Notes under the pieces: generated by a model | Seen by the model: the letters and a program-made list of their open reading frames with translations, nothing else | Told to the model about the DNA's origin: nothing | Database searches by the model: none | Assembly (NCBI GenBank): GCA_014529385.2 | Contig: CM043960.1 | Span: 76,595,910-76,659,909, forward strand | DNA from: Adiantum capillus-veneris | Taxonomy: Eukaryota > Streptophyta > Polypodiopsida > Polypodiales > Pteridaceae | Direction: 5' to 3' | Length of the DNA: 64,000 nucleotides | In this document: positions 13,676 through 25,761 of the stretch, piece by piece | Numbering within the stretch: the first letter of the stretch is position 1 | Layout: each line of letters opens with the position of its first letter | Program-made: the position numbers and the translations under genes

Positions 13676-13772
13676 TCTCGGGGAGGCACGCACACCTCAA
13701 ACACCGGCACCACACAGTTGAAACAGAGCCAAGAGAAGAAGGGCGTGTAAGTGCAAGAATGTGGTGCGTATG

Positions 13773-13775
<3 letters not shown>

Positions 13776-13852
<77 letters not shown>
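13776..13852. repeat. (GA)n microsatellite
   Basis: An uninterrupted GA run of about 77 bp, 100 bp downstream of the CA array. It is followed by a stretch (about 13,880-14,000) that resembles 40,780-40,920 in a retroelement LTR. Confidence 0.97.
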
Positions 13853-13854
<2 letters not shown>

Positions 13855-14399
13855 ACAGGATGTGGGTGGATTATCCTCAAGAAGTAGTAGTGAGGAGCTC
13901 CTTATTCTTCATATACATGAGAATAAGGGTATGTACACATGTGGGCGGGCTGCCGGACACTGGATGTCCAGGGTGGGCAAAAGACGGCGGGCAAAAGACG
14001 GAGCGCATTTATCCCAAAAATCTCCAACTTAAAGGCAATACACCGATAAGTGAGACCTATTAGCTAAACTACTAGTATGTACAAGGAAACAGGTGAGAGA
14101 CTCTCTCCGCCCACTAGCTCACTCTGTCAATCTACATGCAGTCGTATTGGCTCTGGACCTCTGGTGGTAGGCTAGAGTGCATACCCACGCTACAGCCTAC
14201 ATGTAAATCTTGCACACAACTCTGTATGGTCTGCAAAGCTCCACAAAGTGTCATGCTAGTGTCAGCCCCACCGTACGATTGACAATTTGTGCTGCAAATG
14301 CTCCCACTGCAGCTGCTAGATTGAGCCTCGATAATAACAAGTCGAACATGAGACGCCCATGAGACGCCCGAGTGCTGAAAAAATATACACAAAACAGGC

Positions 14400-15480
14400 A
14401 GTAATCACCTCCTCTGCACTATCTACAATCGCTGCATCATCAAAACTACCCATCACGTATGGATGTGTCAATAGCAACACTGCATGTGCCTCTAGGGAGT
14501 AGACCTGCTCTACCTCTACCTGTACAAAGTTTAGCAATACCTGCTATGTTTCACTAGAGAACTTCCACTCTATCTCTATCTCTACAGAGTCTACTGGCAC
14601 GTCCTGCATAGCCAAATGCTCTGTCTCATGAGCATGATGAAGATCACTATAGCAAAAGAGACACGTCTCGCCTCTCACTCAAAGCATGCTAGCAACAAAA
14701 TCAAGACTACACCGTCTCGAACCTCAAACACATGCATAGGATATACCAGGCCGTTGCGGGCTCCTCTAGCAATTACTAGTGAGCAGCAATGCATCTAGAA
14801 AGACTGCTCTCTAAGTAGTACCTGACAAGCAAAAGCTGCCAATTGTTGCACTGAGATCAAGCTCTATTTGAGCTGAGGAACATAGCACACATGCCGTAGC
14901 GTGTATGATATACCACTGGGGAAAGACAAACAAATGTCTCTTGCACCCTCTATGTGAAACGCCGAACCATCAGCCAAGTGCACACAACCAAGTCTCCAAC
15001 TAGAAAATGTGATGAACCACTCATGACATGGCATGACGTGAAAAGTAGCATCACTATCCAGTAACCACTGTGGAAAAAGTGTGCAATCTATAGACAAATC
15101 TGCAAGAGGTACACTTGAGGCAAGCATGACATCACCATCACTGGCCTAGACTACCATTGGAGCTTTCTCTCTAACATGTGTCAAAGCCGTATCTACATCT
15201 CACATACATCTCCGTTGTTGTCTCATACGCCTGAAACAATGGTGCCTAATGTGCCTTGTGTAACCACAATGCCAACAACTCATGTATCAACAAGAACGAG
15301 ACCTCCGTCTCTCATGAGCTGTCACTGTAGACTCAATTGTGTCACACATCATGTCAATGCATACGTGTCAAAAGTGAGAGATCATTTGACCACTGTGCTA
15401 ATCAAGCATAAACCAACCAATAGCTCAATAGTGAAAACCTGTAACCTGCATGTTGTAGTCTCACGCTCGGAATATGCGTC
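14400..15480 (-). pseudogene. Ty1/copia gag-protease relic
   Basis: Read on the minus strand from right to left, three copia landmarks occur in the expected order. First, a CCHC zinc knuckle at 15,277-15,236 (C-WH-C-GYTR-H-IRHH-C). Second, a protease/GAG-pre-integrase start at 15,127-14,864 with WLLDSDATFHV and CYVPQLK. Third, a GAG-pre-integrase piece near 14,880-14,500 with ISVQQL and RGARNGLVYPMHVFEVRDG. The catalytic DSGA of copia proteases is DSDA here. Frames are interrupted by stops. No integrase or RT was found. A sister relic lies at 34,060-34,735. Confidence 0.7.
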
Positions 15481-16391
15481 GATGTGAGAACATGAAGCAA
15501 ATCAAAGAAAACCTGTAACTACTACGAGCATACCATAAATGCAATCCTACGAGAGTGGATACAAGAACTCTAAACCTATGTCCAAGTGTCAAAGTGAGAG
15601 TAAATACTTGATCACTATCAAAGTGGGAATGTATCAACCACTGTACAAGATGGCATAGCACTGCAAACTTTTATGGCAAGAAGATGCGGAAAAATAGACA
15701 AAGTTTCCTTTGCAAAATTAGCCAGAACTCAACGCAAACCGCAAGCCAAAAAATTGCAGATAACTGTCAAAGTGGGAGTCAACTTGACCACTAAACCATA
15801 AGGGAGTAAACTACGAATACGCATAAACCATGGTGAGAATCTGGGAAAAATTTGGCAGAGTTTCCCTTGAAACTTGAGCAAAAAGTCAAGTACAATCTCT
15901 ACCATAAACCATAACACTGCTCGATGCCAATGAGTAGAAATGCCAAAATGGCTCCACATTTTCACATACAATGGCAATCCGCACTCAACGTACATCAATG
16001 GAGTGACCGTGCATAAGCAAGCGCCAAAAGAGTTGCAATCCGAAAACCTGATCAATGCAAAAACAATGCTCTCAAGAGAGCTCACCGGCACTTGAAAGTG
16101 CTCGCGAAAATGCATATACAATGGGCATCAACCATGTGCCATCACCGTATGCAAGCCATCCGCAAAGACCATGAATCCAAGCCCAAAATCACTGCCAAAG
16201 TATCTTGTGAAAACCTATGAAAGAAGCTCCACTTGTGTGCTCCAAAAACCGTGTCTCTCAAGAGACCGCTTTGATGGTGTGTAAATGCCTCCGTGACTCT
16301 TTTCCCAAATCTACCAAAAAAACTCTCAAACCACAAGCTCTTCACAAGCTGAAATTGCATCTTTAGCTCAGAATTTATGCACCTAACAGGG
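15481..16391. other. Noncoding remainder upstream of the copia relic
   Basis: No convincing gene. A phrase like GTCAAAGTGRGAG...CTTGACCACT recurs (about 15,372, 15,588 and 15,766), so this may be an old leader or LTR of the copia relic. Its right edge is where the gypsy LTR sequence begins. Confidence 0.4.
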
Positions 16392-16999
16392 CCTACACCA
16401 ACAACTCTTGGCTTTGTGATGCAAATCCAACCAAGAGCCAAGCTTCAATGCATGCTCATCTCCTCTACCATGCTAATTACTAAGCCAAGCTATGCTAATA
16501 TGAGTGATTATGTGAGGAGATGTACATCTTTCTCGTAAGAATACTCCTTTCCTGTCAATCTACTCTCATATCCCGCTAGCTCTCACCATCTTCGAAGGTG
16601 TGTGAGGTCTTGGGTCTGACACCGTGAGGGAATTGATGTTGTGTTCGATAAGTGTTTTGCTTAGTGGATGAAGTTTCCATCTTCATTGCACTAGCTAGTA
16701 TTGAAGGAACACAAGAAGTATTGTAAAATGTCTCTCTTGATGGGAGAAACCATAATACAAATCCTTTTGGAGGGGGGACCGCCGGCTCCATGAAAATCCG
16801 GTCCTCAACTGTTGTCAATTGCTTAATTTCTCTCTCTTTTGAAGTATTGTTCATGCTATCTAACTAGGTGTTATGCTTTTTTTTGCTTTCTCCACCCAAG
16901 CACTCTTGTTAATCACATTAGGAATCTATTCTAATGAAATGCTCACTATGTTCATGCTATTTTCCGCTAGACACAAGTTACTAGGCCATTAAATGTTCA
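16392..16999 (+). mobile_element. 5' LTR of Ty3/gypsy family G1, copy 1
   Basis: The sequence from 16,392 matches 53,086-53,765, including a landmark GTGTGTGAGGTCTTGGGTCT and the final part ending ...GTTCA. It ends two bases before a tRNA-Met primer-binding site, as a 5' LTR should. The left end may be truncated, since the match starts abruptly and no TG start is obvious. Confidence 0.7.
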
Positions 17000-17000
17000 T

Positions 17001-17012
17001 TGGTATCAGAGC
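17001..17012 (+). other. Primer-binding site (initiator tRNA-Met)
   Basis: TGGTATCAGAGC directly follows the LTR. This is the standard plant LTR-retrotransposon PBS, complementary to the 3' end of initiator tRNA-Met. The second copy of the family has TGGTATTAGAGC at 53,767. Confidence 0.9.
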
Positions 17013-17412
17013 ACAAGGTTTCTCTTTTCTTGCTCGAGAAGGGAGGTCCTCAAGCTAGCTATAAATGGTTGGTACCATTAATTGCATGTGAGTAGAATAG
17101 GGATTTTTCAGCCTTGCAGTGTGCCTGTCTTTGTGTAGTTAACGGGGCATCACCGTCAAGAGCTATGGTCTTAATAGTGGAGTGCTACGGGGCTTGCCTA
17201 TGGCTTAACCACTATTGAGCTATTAGAAGCTTGGCAGGAGCCAATATTGTTTTGGTGTTGAAAAAACCTCTCTTCTATTCCTTGCAATTAATGGTATTTG
17301 AGCCACGAGTACAGTAGCTTGACTGCTTTTTCTAAAGGGGTAAAGAGGAGTAGCAACTAGGGCTTGAAGTGCCAAAGTACACCTAAAAAGTTTACACCTA
17401 AAAGTTGTTAGA

Positions 17413-18590
17413 ATGGCTGACAATAGTAAAGAGAGTGAAATTAATGTTGATAACTTTGATTTTGCTAATGAGCAAGCTACTAATGATGCCCCGATGCTTG
17501 TTAACTATCTTGTTTCTAGGCTTCAACAAGCCATGGGCAATCCATCCCTCCAAAGTGAAGTGCAATGGGAGCTTCGTGCTCATGGGATTCTCCAAGCTCC
17601 CCACCATGACGAGAGGGCACCTAGGAAGCCTCCTTGTGAGACTTCCAAAAGAGATCTCTCTCCGATTTGGGAAGAAGAAGAGAATCCCTATGAAGGGCTC
17701 AGAAATTTTCTCCTTGATGACGAATCTCCTTCTCAAAGGAGAATTCAAGAGCCTCTATTGAAGGAATGAGAAAGAAGTGAGTCTCCCACCACCTCGGTGG
17801 AGATGGCTCCACGAAGATGGCGGGCTAAACGCTCTCCATCACCTCCAAAAAGGAGAAGACCAACGCATACTTCTCCACACCATACTTCAAAGAGGGATGA
17901 CAAGAAGCAAGAGAAGAAAAAGGCGAGAAAGAGGACACCCTCTTCTCCATCTTCTTCATCCTCTTCCTCTTATGAAAGTGATGGTCAAGACAACGAAGAT
18001 CAAGGCAAGAAAAAGGCGAAAGAGGTCACCCTCTTCTCCATCTTCCTCAAATTCTTCATCTTCTGAAGAAAGTGATGGTACAACCTTTGAACCATCAAAA
18101 AGAAGAGGCCATAGGAAATCCTATGCCGCGTGGAAGAGGTCATCCAAGCTCAAGAAGTTCAAAGAGGGAGGGAAGAGTATCTCTTTCCTTACCTAAGATG
18201 ACACGTTTGGTGCTACGGATAAAGTCTTGGCCTTTATCCAACAATTTGATGCAGCGTTGGGAGACGAGAACTTTACGGAGTCCTCTAAGCTACCCCATGT
18301 AGCTATGCACTTTAAAAAGTCTGCCAGACAATGGTGGTCTAGCCTACGGGCCAACGGTGAAGCTCCACAAACATGGAAAGCTTTAAGAGCTTTCATTATG
18401 AAGCAGTTTTTGGCCATCGATGCCAAAGACAAAGTACTTGTACCGAAAGGCAAAGTTCAAAGCTCTCTCCCTATGAATCCATCCACAAATATGTAGACAA
18501 GTTTTGAGACCTACAACTCAAAGCCACTATCTTCAAAAAGTTGGATTTTGGAGAGCAAATGCAGTAATTTTGTGCGGGCTTAACTGAAGA
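17413..18590 (+). pseudogene. Gag of gypsy family G1, copy 1
   Basis: Capsid-type protein of a Ty3/gypsy element. It starts at ATG 17,413 (MADNSKESEINVDNFDF). An acidic N-terminal part runs to 17,769, ending at a TGA. A highly charged Arg/Ser/Lys segment follows (17,797-18,066). The retrotransposon_gag domain spans 18,200-18,560 and contains the ARQWWSSLRANGEAP and TWKALRAFIMKQFLA phrases. Stops and frameshifts separate the pieces; the sister copy at 54,183-62,224 keeps longer frames. The SR-like basic stretch between the N-terminus and the gag core is unusual for this domain. Confidence 0.75.
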
Positions 18591-18591
18591 A

Positions 18592-19245
18592 ATGGCGGAG
18601 TATGTCAACTCCCAAATGCCATGCACCATATCGGCGGTAATACATCATACTATGGTGGCCTCTCGAATCAATTTCCAAATAGGGGCTAAGAGGAATTCTA
18701 AGCCCCCTGAAAAAAAGGGTTCCAATGAGCCTAAGGAGAAGGACAATGTCCAAAAGTCTCATAAGGGCAACTTCAACAAAGCTAAAGAGAAGGGAGTTTA
18801 TAAAGGCAAAAATAAACTCTCTCCTGAAGATCTTGAGCGTTATCGCAAGGATAATCGGTGTTTCAAGTGCGGAGAACAAGGGCATGCGTACCGCGCTTGT
18901 CCCCAAAAGAACAACCGCCATGATCCTCCTAGAGCTACCTTGGTCGAAATTCAAGAGGAGGAAACTCACCACAAAGGATCTCCTCTATGCCATGCTTGGG
19001 GAAAGGTAAGAGAACATGATGCTTTTACTCTCTTTGACCCCGGTTCTACTCATAATTTTATATCTATAGAGTTGGCCACCAAGCTAGGCATACAAACCTA
19101 CGAGATGATAGATGTCCTACCCGCAGACGGTGCTTTCAAGGGGCAAGAAGCTTCAGTCACTCCCTTAATTGGGAAATTGAGGCTTCATGTCCAAATGTGT
19201 ACAAAGAGGACTTCTTTTTCTCTCCTCTCAAGCATGAGGATGTAA
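18592..19245 (+). pseudogene. Nucleocapsid zinc knuckle and aspartic protease of G1, copy 1
   Basis: A single open frame of about 217 codons. It holds a CCHC knuckle CFKCGEQGHAYRACP (about residues 92-106), followed by the protease flap region with LFDPGSTHNFIS, where the catalytic triplet DSG is DPG. This substitution is shared with copy 2, so it is a family trait and not decay. The frame ends by shift before the ILG/LGAPW part, which is intact in copy 2. Confidence 0.8.
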
Positions 19246-19258
19246 TCCTAGGGGCACC

Positions 19259-19797
19259 ATGGTTGATGCTAAGGAAATTGGTAACACTATACCCATTGTA
19301 CATACACAATCTTTCAACAAGTCAATAAAGAGCTCTATTTTCGTGTACATGATTTTTGTTAAAGATTCTCAAAATGAACCTAATGTTTTAGCAAAAGAAA
19401 ATATACATAATCAAAAGGAATTAGAGTTATTCGATTTTCTCAAGGGGTTTCAGGATGTCTTTAATGACGACATCCCTTGTGAGCTACCTCCTAAACAAGG
19501 CAATGATGACCATGTAATTGAACTTCTTCCAGGAAGTTCACCGCCTAACAAACCTCCTTATAGAGTTTCTCAAGCTCAACAAGAGGAGATTATGCGGCAA
19601 GTGCATGAGTTAGTTGAGAAGGGCATGGTTAGGCCTAGTTCGTCTCCATTTTGTTCTCCTGTGCTACTAGTGCAAAAGAAAGATGTCACATATCGTATGT
19701 GTCGACTATAGAGCACTAAATAGGATCACTATCAAGAATAGGTTTCCTGTTCCACGGGTAGAAGACCTATTTGATAAGCTACAAGGGTCCACGAGTC
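19259..19797 (+). pseudogene. N-terminal part of reverse transcriptase of G1, copy 1 (truncated)
   Basis: This encodes the start of a gypsy RT: LPPKQGNDDHVIELLPGSSP, PPYRVSQAQQEEIMRQVHEL, VRPSSSPFCSPVLLVQKKD, a one-base frameshift near 19,690, then DYRALNRITIKNRFPVP. Similarity to copy 2 (63,330-63,400) stops abruptly near 19,795, just before the catalytic palm. RNase H, integrase and the 3' LTR are missing, so this is a 5' fragment. Confidence 0.8.
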
Positions 19798-19889
19798 TTA
19801 CCGTATGGCGAGCAAGATTTTTTGAGCGAAGGAAAATCCGAGAAAATGAAATAAAGAAACCAAATGGGTTTTGATAAGAAAGATGAATG

Positions 19890-21261
19890 AAGATCCTACT
19901 TTAACACTAGGTTGGTAACCTAACAGGACATAAAAGTGTCCTTTTAGGGTTTTGGAAAAAACCTCCAAAACCATAGTAGATCCACTTATTTTGTAAAATC
20001 CTTTCATGAGGTTATATTTCAAGGCCTACTATACATGGAAAAAATAAGAAACTTGTAAAATTTCTCATCTTTTGGTCACACCAAGCCTCCAAAGTTGATG
20101 GACCAGTACATTTTCATCAAAACAATCATTTCTTACGTTTTGTTGCATAAAAATAAGATTAGGGATTTTTGTAGGACTTGAGATAAATTTCCTAGTTAAC
20201 TTCAATGGGTTGGTGATCAGAACATATGATTGCTTCTCACTCACTATTTTTTGTTTTGCCAAAAGAAATAGGTACAAAAAAGTTGAATTTTTACCATTCT
20301 GCAAACCTATCATCAAAGTTTCTATAGCCATGCTCATTACAAATAATATATACATGTTTTCTTAGTTCCCTATTGTCCTTTAGGTTCATAAGGAGCCATG
20401 GAGCATGTCAAAAGAATAATACATCTCTTACCAAGGGGAATCTTGGGGACAAAGATGAAGTGCTAAATACAGCAAACATGAAAAAACTGGGTTCAACATT
20501 ATGAGTTATAGAATTCCAAGGAAACTATTCAATATCTAGCCAAATTTGATCTTTATGACTAGATATGGTTACTACCTACAAAATGCATGTAGTTGTCACA
20601 AGAAAGTAACAATATTGAAAAAGCTATACTCGATATACTAGAATGTTTCGTTTTCTTCTATAATTGAAAAAAACAACCATCGTTGTCTACTATGAAAATA
20701 GGGTATTAGGTGCTCCAAAACTCAAGGAATATTAGCTTTATGTTACGATATGCGACATAGAAAATCAAAACTGCATTTGGATATCATGAAAGCCACCAAA
20801 AAAATCATAGAAGAGCTAAAATTGGCTAAAAAACTGGATTTGACAATTTTTGTAATTTGGTCATAACTTACAACTTTAACATTTATTTCTCCCTAGAAGC
20901 ATCAGGACATGTTGAGGACTACTAAAGATAGTTCTCTAGCATTATAGACCTCACAAACATGAATTCTAGAGTGGTATAGTTGCAAAAAGTTGAAAAAAGC
21001 CAAAAACAGGACCCCTTTTTTCACACAATTTAGGTTGTGAAATGTTGTGCAAGGACAATGTTAAAGATGGACTTGATATTCCAAAAAAATGTCGAGTTTT
21101 TTTTATCTCATGAGACAAATTTCTAGACAGATAGCACCTTAAAATCCATTTTGAAACTCTGGACATAATTCAATGAAAATGGTCACTTAATAGGACATAA
21201 AAGTGTCCCAGGACATAAAAGTGTCCCATTACCAACCTAGTGTTAATAATAGTAGGATCTT
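19890..21261. mobile_element. 1.37-kb terminal-inverted-repeat element without coding capacity
   Basis: The left end reads AAGATCCTACT then TTAACACTAGGTTGGTAA (19,890-19,918). The right end (21,229-21,261) is its reverse complement with a 4-base insertion. Just inside each end lies GGACATAAAAGTGTCC, once on the left and twice on the right. TGAAT flanks both sides (19,884-19,888 and 21,261-21,265), a possible 5-bp target duplication. The AT-rich interior has no protein motif. This looks like a non-autonomous DNA transposon; superfamily not determined. Confidence 0.65.
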
Positions 21262-21991
21262 GAATCCATAAGTAATCGTAGCAATATAATTGTTGAAAAT
21301 TAGACTCTAGATTCTTTTGCGCAGTTGATACTTGATGTCGAGCAATGAGAAACCCAAGCTAGTAGCAAAGCTATTAGAAACCATGCAATGATCCACAACT
21401 ACATTCAACACCATAATTTTTATTTTAACTTTAATTTTACGGAGCAATCTAATGCAAATCAACAATGCTCATACATCTACAAAGTTTCTAAACTATACCA
21501 AGAGAGAATTGCCATATCTTATACAAAAAAAGAGAGATTTCTTTAGAGTTGTAAGATAACAAGCGGAATATTTAGTGGAATATAGAGAACAGCATGTCAT
21601 GCGTCTGCACTCTAATAACAAGAAGAAATGCTATGGTTCTATCTCGTGACTATGAAGAGTCACACTCGTCATCAATGAAGACATTGCGTCTCTGACACTT
21701 CTTGTGGGAGTCAAAATCGTATCGTATATCAGCAGCCATGGTTTTTGCAATCCCCTCAGCATAAACTGGCAACACACTTCCATACAAAAAGAAAAATATA
21801 AGTCTCACAATCCACATGCAAGCAATACAAAATATACATCATAAAAGCACAAGAAATCTCAAATTGTTGTTTGAATCATTATCCATAATTTTCAAATACT
21901 AAACAATGATACAAAAAAGTGACAAAATAGCATAAAATTATGATGGAAACATAAAATAGGTGAGGGAAATGAAGTGTAAGGTGGACTCTCA
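21262..21991. other. Spacer downstream of the methyltransferase locus
   Basis: AT-rich; no gene or repeat recognised. It lies beyond the final TAG of the minus-strand methyltransferase locus, so it may contain its 3' untranslated region. Confidence 0.4.
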
Positions 21992-23019
21992 CTACTCATC
22001 AAAGGGGTTGACACGTGAAGGCATGTCACCCACATCATCAACATCAAGAGAGGTGGAGGCTCCCTCTCTGCTTCGCTTTTTAGGGCGAAATAATGGTTGC
22101 ACATAATCTGAAATCAAAGTGTCATCAATGTCGACTGCTGCACACACCCACCCTGTGCCTAAGCATGTTGCCAATACGGGAGCTATACCACATCCCAACT
22201 CCAAACAGAGACCTCCAGGCCTACAAAGAAGCTCCACAAAACATGCAATAAAAGAGCGACTTCATTGCAAGCCACCACGCCATGGCTCCCCTGATGATGA
22301 TCTGGCTAGAGAAGACTCTGGAAGATGGTGCATCATGTAAGAATCCAAAGGTTGCATGCCAAGCCGATTGAATAGTGGGGTGCTCTCAACCACAAAGCAA
22401 GGTGGCTGCATGCCAACCCTGTGCACCATAAGTAAGAGAGAACAATGACACTACACCACCACATAGACAATTAGAGGGCAATCACAATAATAACAACACA
22501 CCAAAATGAGAAACAAACAAGTTAATATGTAGAAGAGCATTACCTCAATCCGACCACCAAAGCTATTACCATAACCATAAGCTCCATGATGGAGGACCAC
22601 AATGCGACGATGAATAGCCATCTCTGATGCACGACAAAATATCTCAACCCAGCCAATTGTATCTCCTGCAAGAGGTTTCAAAAGTCACAATAGAACACAC
22701 AACAAAAATCGACAAGTATTGTACAAAATTATGATTGAAGCAAAAACCTGCCATAGAGACCATGATCAACAACCACCCTGAGTCTGACAAACTCGAATAT
22801 GCAAGTTGGATGCCTGCACGAACATGATCCTCACTACAAATATCCCAAAGGGGTACAATAGGGGAGGCTAATGGGGAACCACCAAAGGGAAGATCCAAAA
22901 AAATAAAATCAGCAGCCCATGCGACTGTTCTCCCACCACGCACGCACAAGGTCCCATTGAGGCATGCACATCCCATGTGCTCATGAACACGAATCCATGC
23001 CGGATGTCAAACACCGGCC
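21992..23019 (-). other. Methyltransferase domain (exons 9-11)
   Basis: Exon 9 carries IFLDLPFGGSPLASP, where the usual motif IV is (D/N/S)PP(Y/F), followed by SDSGWLLIMVSMAG (the strand after the motif). Exon 10 carries the WVEIFCRASEMAIHRRIVVLHH strand-helix. Exon 11 carries GEPWRGGLQ-stop-SRSF, then CRPGGLCLELGCG (motif I, SAM loop) and VCAAVDID (motif II acid). The order IV before I, and the F/LxGxG loop close to the C-terminus, fit PF01555-like enzymes. The change of DPPF to DLPF needs a single C-to-T and would probably impair catalysis. Confidence 0.6.
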
Positions 23020-25057
23020 CTAAAATCAGCAGTAATGGCTATGTAGTCCCCAGAAATGGCCATGTATCATGAGTCAGGCAATGAGGACAGAGATGACAAG
23101 GGAGTATCAACGATGTAGACAAAAGAAATGGTTTTCTTTGCAACAATCTCCCCAAGAGGTACTGTAATACAAGAGGCTAAACAAAGTGACTTACCTCCAA
23201 TAAATGAACGAAACAAACGATTGCATCGCAAGTGAAAGCTCACCATGCTCTCGCTCCATGTTTGCACTAGTTTCAACAATCACCTCCTTTCCCTTGCGAG
23301 AAGTATTTGGCGGCTTGAAGAAAGCAAAAAAACACAATATTACCGGTATGTAAAACAAATAATTTTAGGAAAAAGAGAATTTAAAGCTCTTAGACGAACT
23401 ATGTTTAAGACTGTTTTGAGTAACCATTTACCCGATATCACCTCATCCACTCTAAGAGGGAGAGGCACATCGACGGATGTGCCACCAACTCTCATAGTAT
23501 CGTGAAGCTCTCTCTGTCTCTCGCCAATACATGCCCAGAAGCCATGTCTATCCACCATGGACATGCCTCCATCTCCCAAGTAGTGAGCTTGTGCATGGAA
23601 GGGGAGTACATGCATCCTTCCCCAGTAGATAGTTGTGCCCACTGCTTAGCTAAGAATGGAATCCCTGGTAGAAAGCCTTTTCCAACCAAGAATAATAGAA
23701 ATCTAAAACAAAATAACAAAATAACATCACTACATCATAATTATGAAAAGCTTGAAATAAAAGTATGATGAGCTTGACCTGTAGGCTAGCCGCTGAGATG
23801 CCATGCGCATGTGTACCGTGTCCACTTTCTTCATAGCTTGCTTGTCAACATCTTTTGTCTTAGCTTCAAGAGAGGTCTCCAAAGAATAAAGATAGGGTCG
23901 TGCTTCAAACTTGAGCTCCTCAAAGTAAGAGGCAAGAGAGCAATCATGAGGCAACAAAATACCACCAGCAATGTTGCTCAAGTCCTCCACAAACTTTGTG
24001 ACCCTATCAAAAATCCTTTGTAAAAGGCCCTCTCTACGGATCCAACTACATAATAAGGAAGATGAAAAAAAACTAAAATAATCATAAAAAACTAGCAAAT
24101 CTACATCAAAGATTCTTGAAAGTCAAAAGAAACTTTACTCACATGCGATACACATGATCTCCTTTCTTTAAACCATAAGAGGATCTAGTAATCTTATTTG
24201 CCTCAAGCAAGGAAACCCATAACAGTTTGCTCAAGATAGGAGCATCATGCATAGCAATCAAGTTCAATTTCTCAAGCGTAGCCCAACTATCAGGACCCCA
24301 TTTGAGTGCAAGAACTCAAACCATCCAATCCGGTCCAAGATTCGGATCAACAATATTTAGCAACTGCAGTTTTTGATCAACGAATAGAAAACCAAGTTTA
24401 AACAGCTATTACACTATGTGCAAAACACCCAAAACAAAAATAATTCAACCACCTTCCCAACGCGCTCTCCATATTTGAGTGCTAAATCATTCAATATTTT
24501 CTCCTCCTCTTTTATAAGTTCTTCATTTGTCATTGTGTGCCTAGCTTGCTCTATTCTTTGGCTCAATTCCTTGGACATTTGAACCTTCAACACATAATTA
24601 AAAATAAATACCTTGCAAAAAACAAGCACATACTCTTTGGCTCAATTACTTGGATATTTTATCCTTCAATACACAATTTAATATATGTAATTTTTACAAA
24701 AAGCAAATATAAGATCGTTCCAAAAAAGCAAGCCAAAGACACTCACATCGTATAAGTGCTTTCCCAAGTATCGACAAGTAAGTGGGTACCAAGGCTCCAC
24801 ACCCTTCGAGTATTTCTTACAGACTGCAGCAATCAACTTTTGATCTTTTTCTGGTATCCCTGTTACATAGGCTTCATGATCTGTTGCACAAATGTGGGAC
24901 CAGTTGACAAGCTCATCCCTAAGATGCGTGACTACAAGAGCATGTGTATTCATGCTATTCCAAGGTCATATACAATATAAACAAAGTCAGAAACAAAACA
25001 TACAAATTTTCAGCTAAAATATATAGAAAGTCATGAAGCTTACAATTTCATTCTTGC

Positions 25058-25761
25058 AAGCTACTAAGCAAAGCTATTTCTGGCACTCGAGTAGGATCAA
25101 TAAATGTACAAAGCACACTACAATGTTTCTCTCGATCAATGGAGAATCTCTCTTTGATAGCAGCCATCCAAGCGACCATTCTATGATTACCCTCCCAAAC
25201 ATAGAACATTTTATTAGAGAGAACTTGAAGATTTGGTCTTTTAGAAAGCTCAATTTCAAACTCTTTATGTATATCAACCCATATTGGGTCCCATGAAGTA
25301 ATAAGGTCCTCTGCAAAAAAGATAACCATAGGCAAAAAATCACACTCAACTACTATTTATGAGAACAACAAAAAACACCATAGAAACAAACAGTAGGAAA
25401 GACCAAAGCAGAGAAATGAAATACCTATCACATAAGCTTCCTCCTTCTTGCAATTCCAAACTGAAACAATAAAAGCTCCTTTTTCTGGCATGTAGCCCTC
25501 CTTTGCAAAAGCAGCTTTCAATCCACTAACATCATCTCGTAAGCCTCTCACCCTTGCATAAGGGATCAATCGACATAAAGGAATTGGTGGACAATCAAAA
25601 CAACTAAACATGCGAGTACATTGAAGAATATCTTGTCCTCTATGCATGTAAAGTTTGTGTTCTTCCCCTATCTCAGGCTCTACTGCTACTTCATCTCTTA
25701 CGACATAAGGCACAATTTGAAAACATGCCTCTTGTGGGGCAAGAGGATTCATCAGCTTCAT
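25058..25761 (-). other. ParB/Srx-like domain (exons 1-2 of the methyltransferase locus)
   Basis: Exons 1 and 2 join in phase (ATA-G/AG-GAC). The domain runs from about residue 55 to 170: PLCRLIPYARVRGLRDD, an LKAAFAKEGYMP helix, a strand FIVSVW, then YVWEGNHRMVAWMAAIKERF. The last phrase matches the ParB/sulfiredoxin signature (hh-x-G-N-H-R-h-x-A-h) that closes the fold and binds nucleotide in ParB-type proteins. In bacteria and phages such domains are fused to DNA methyltransferases. I infer nucleotide binding or hydrolysis here; it is not shown. Confidence 0.65.

Noticed and set aside
17405-17761. Alternative frames overlapping the gag start of G1 on both strands
   Set aside because: The frame beginning MADNSKESE is conserved with copy 2 and continues into the known gag order; the others do not.
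19901-19910. CACTA-type (En/Spm) classification from the CACTAG near the end of the TIR element
   Set aside because: The inverted repeat extends 13 bases or more outside CACTA, so CACTA is not the terminus.
23162-23194. A 33-base intron between exons 8 and 9 of the methyltransferase locus
   Set aside because: Too short for a plant intron, and the frame did not match. The acceptor at 23,020-23,021 gives a 175-base intron with correct phase.
22262-24318. TGA codons as selenocysteine or as U-to-C edited sites
   Set aside because: Land plants lack the selenocysteine system, and U-to-C editing is known in organelles, whereas this locus has spliceosomal introns. Decay is simpler.
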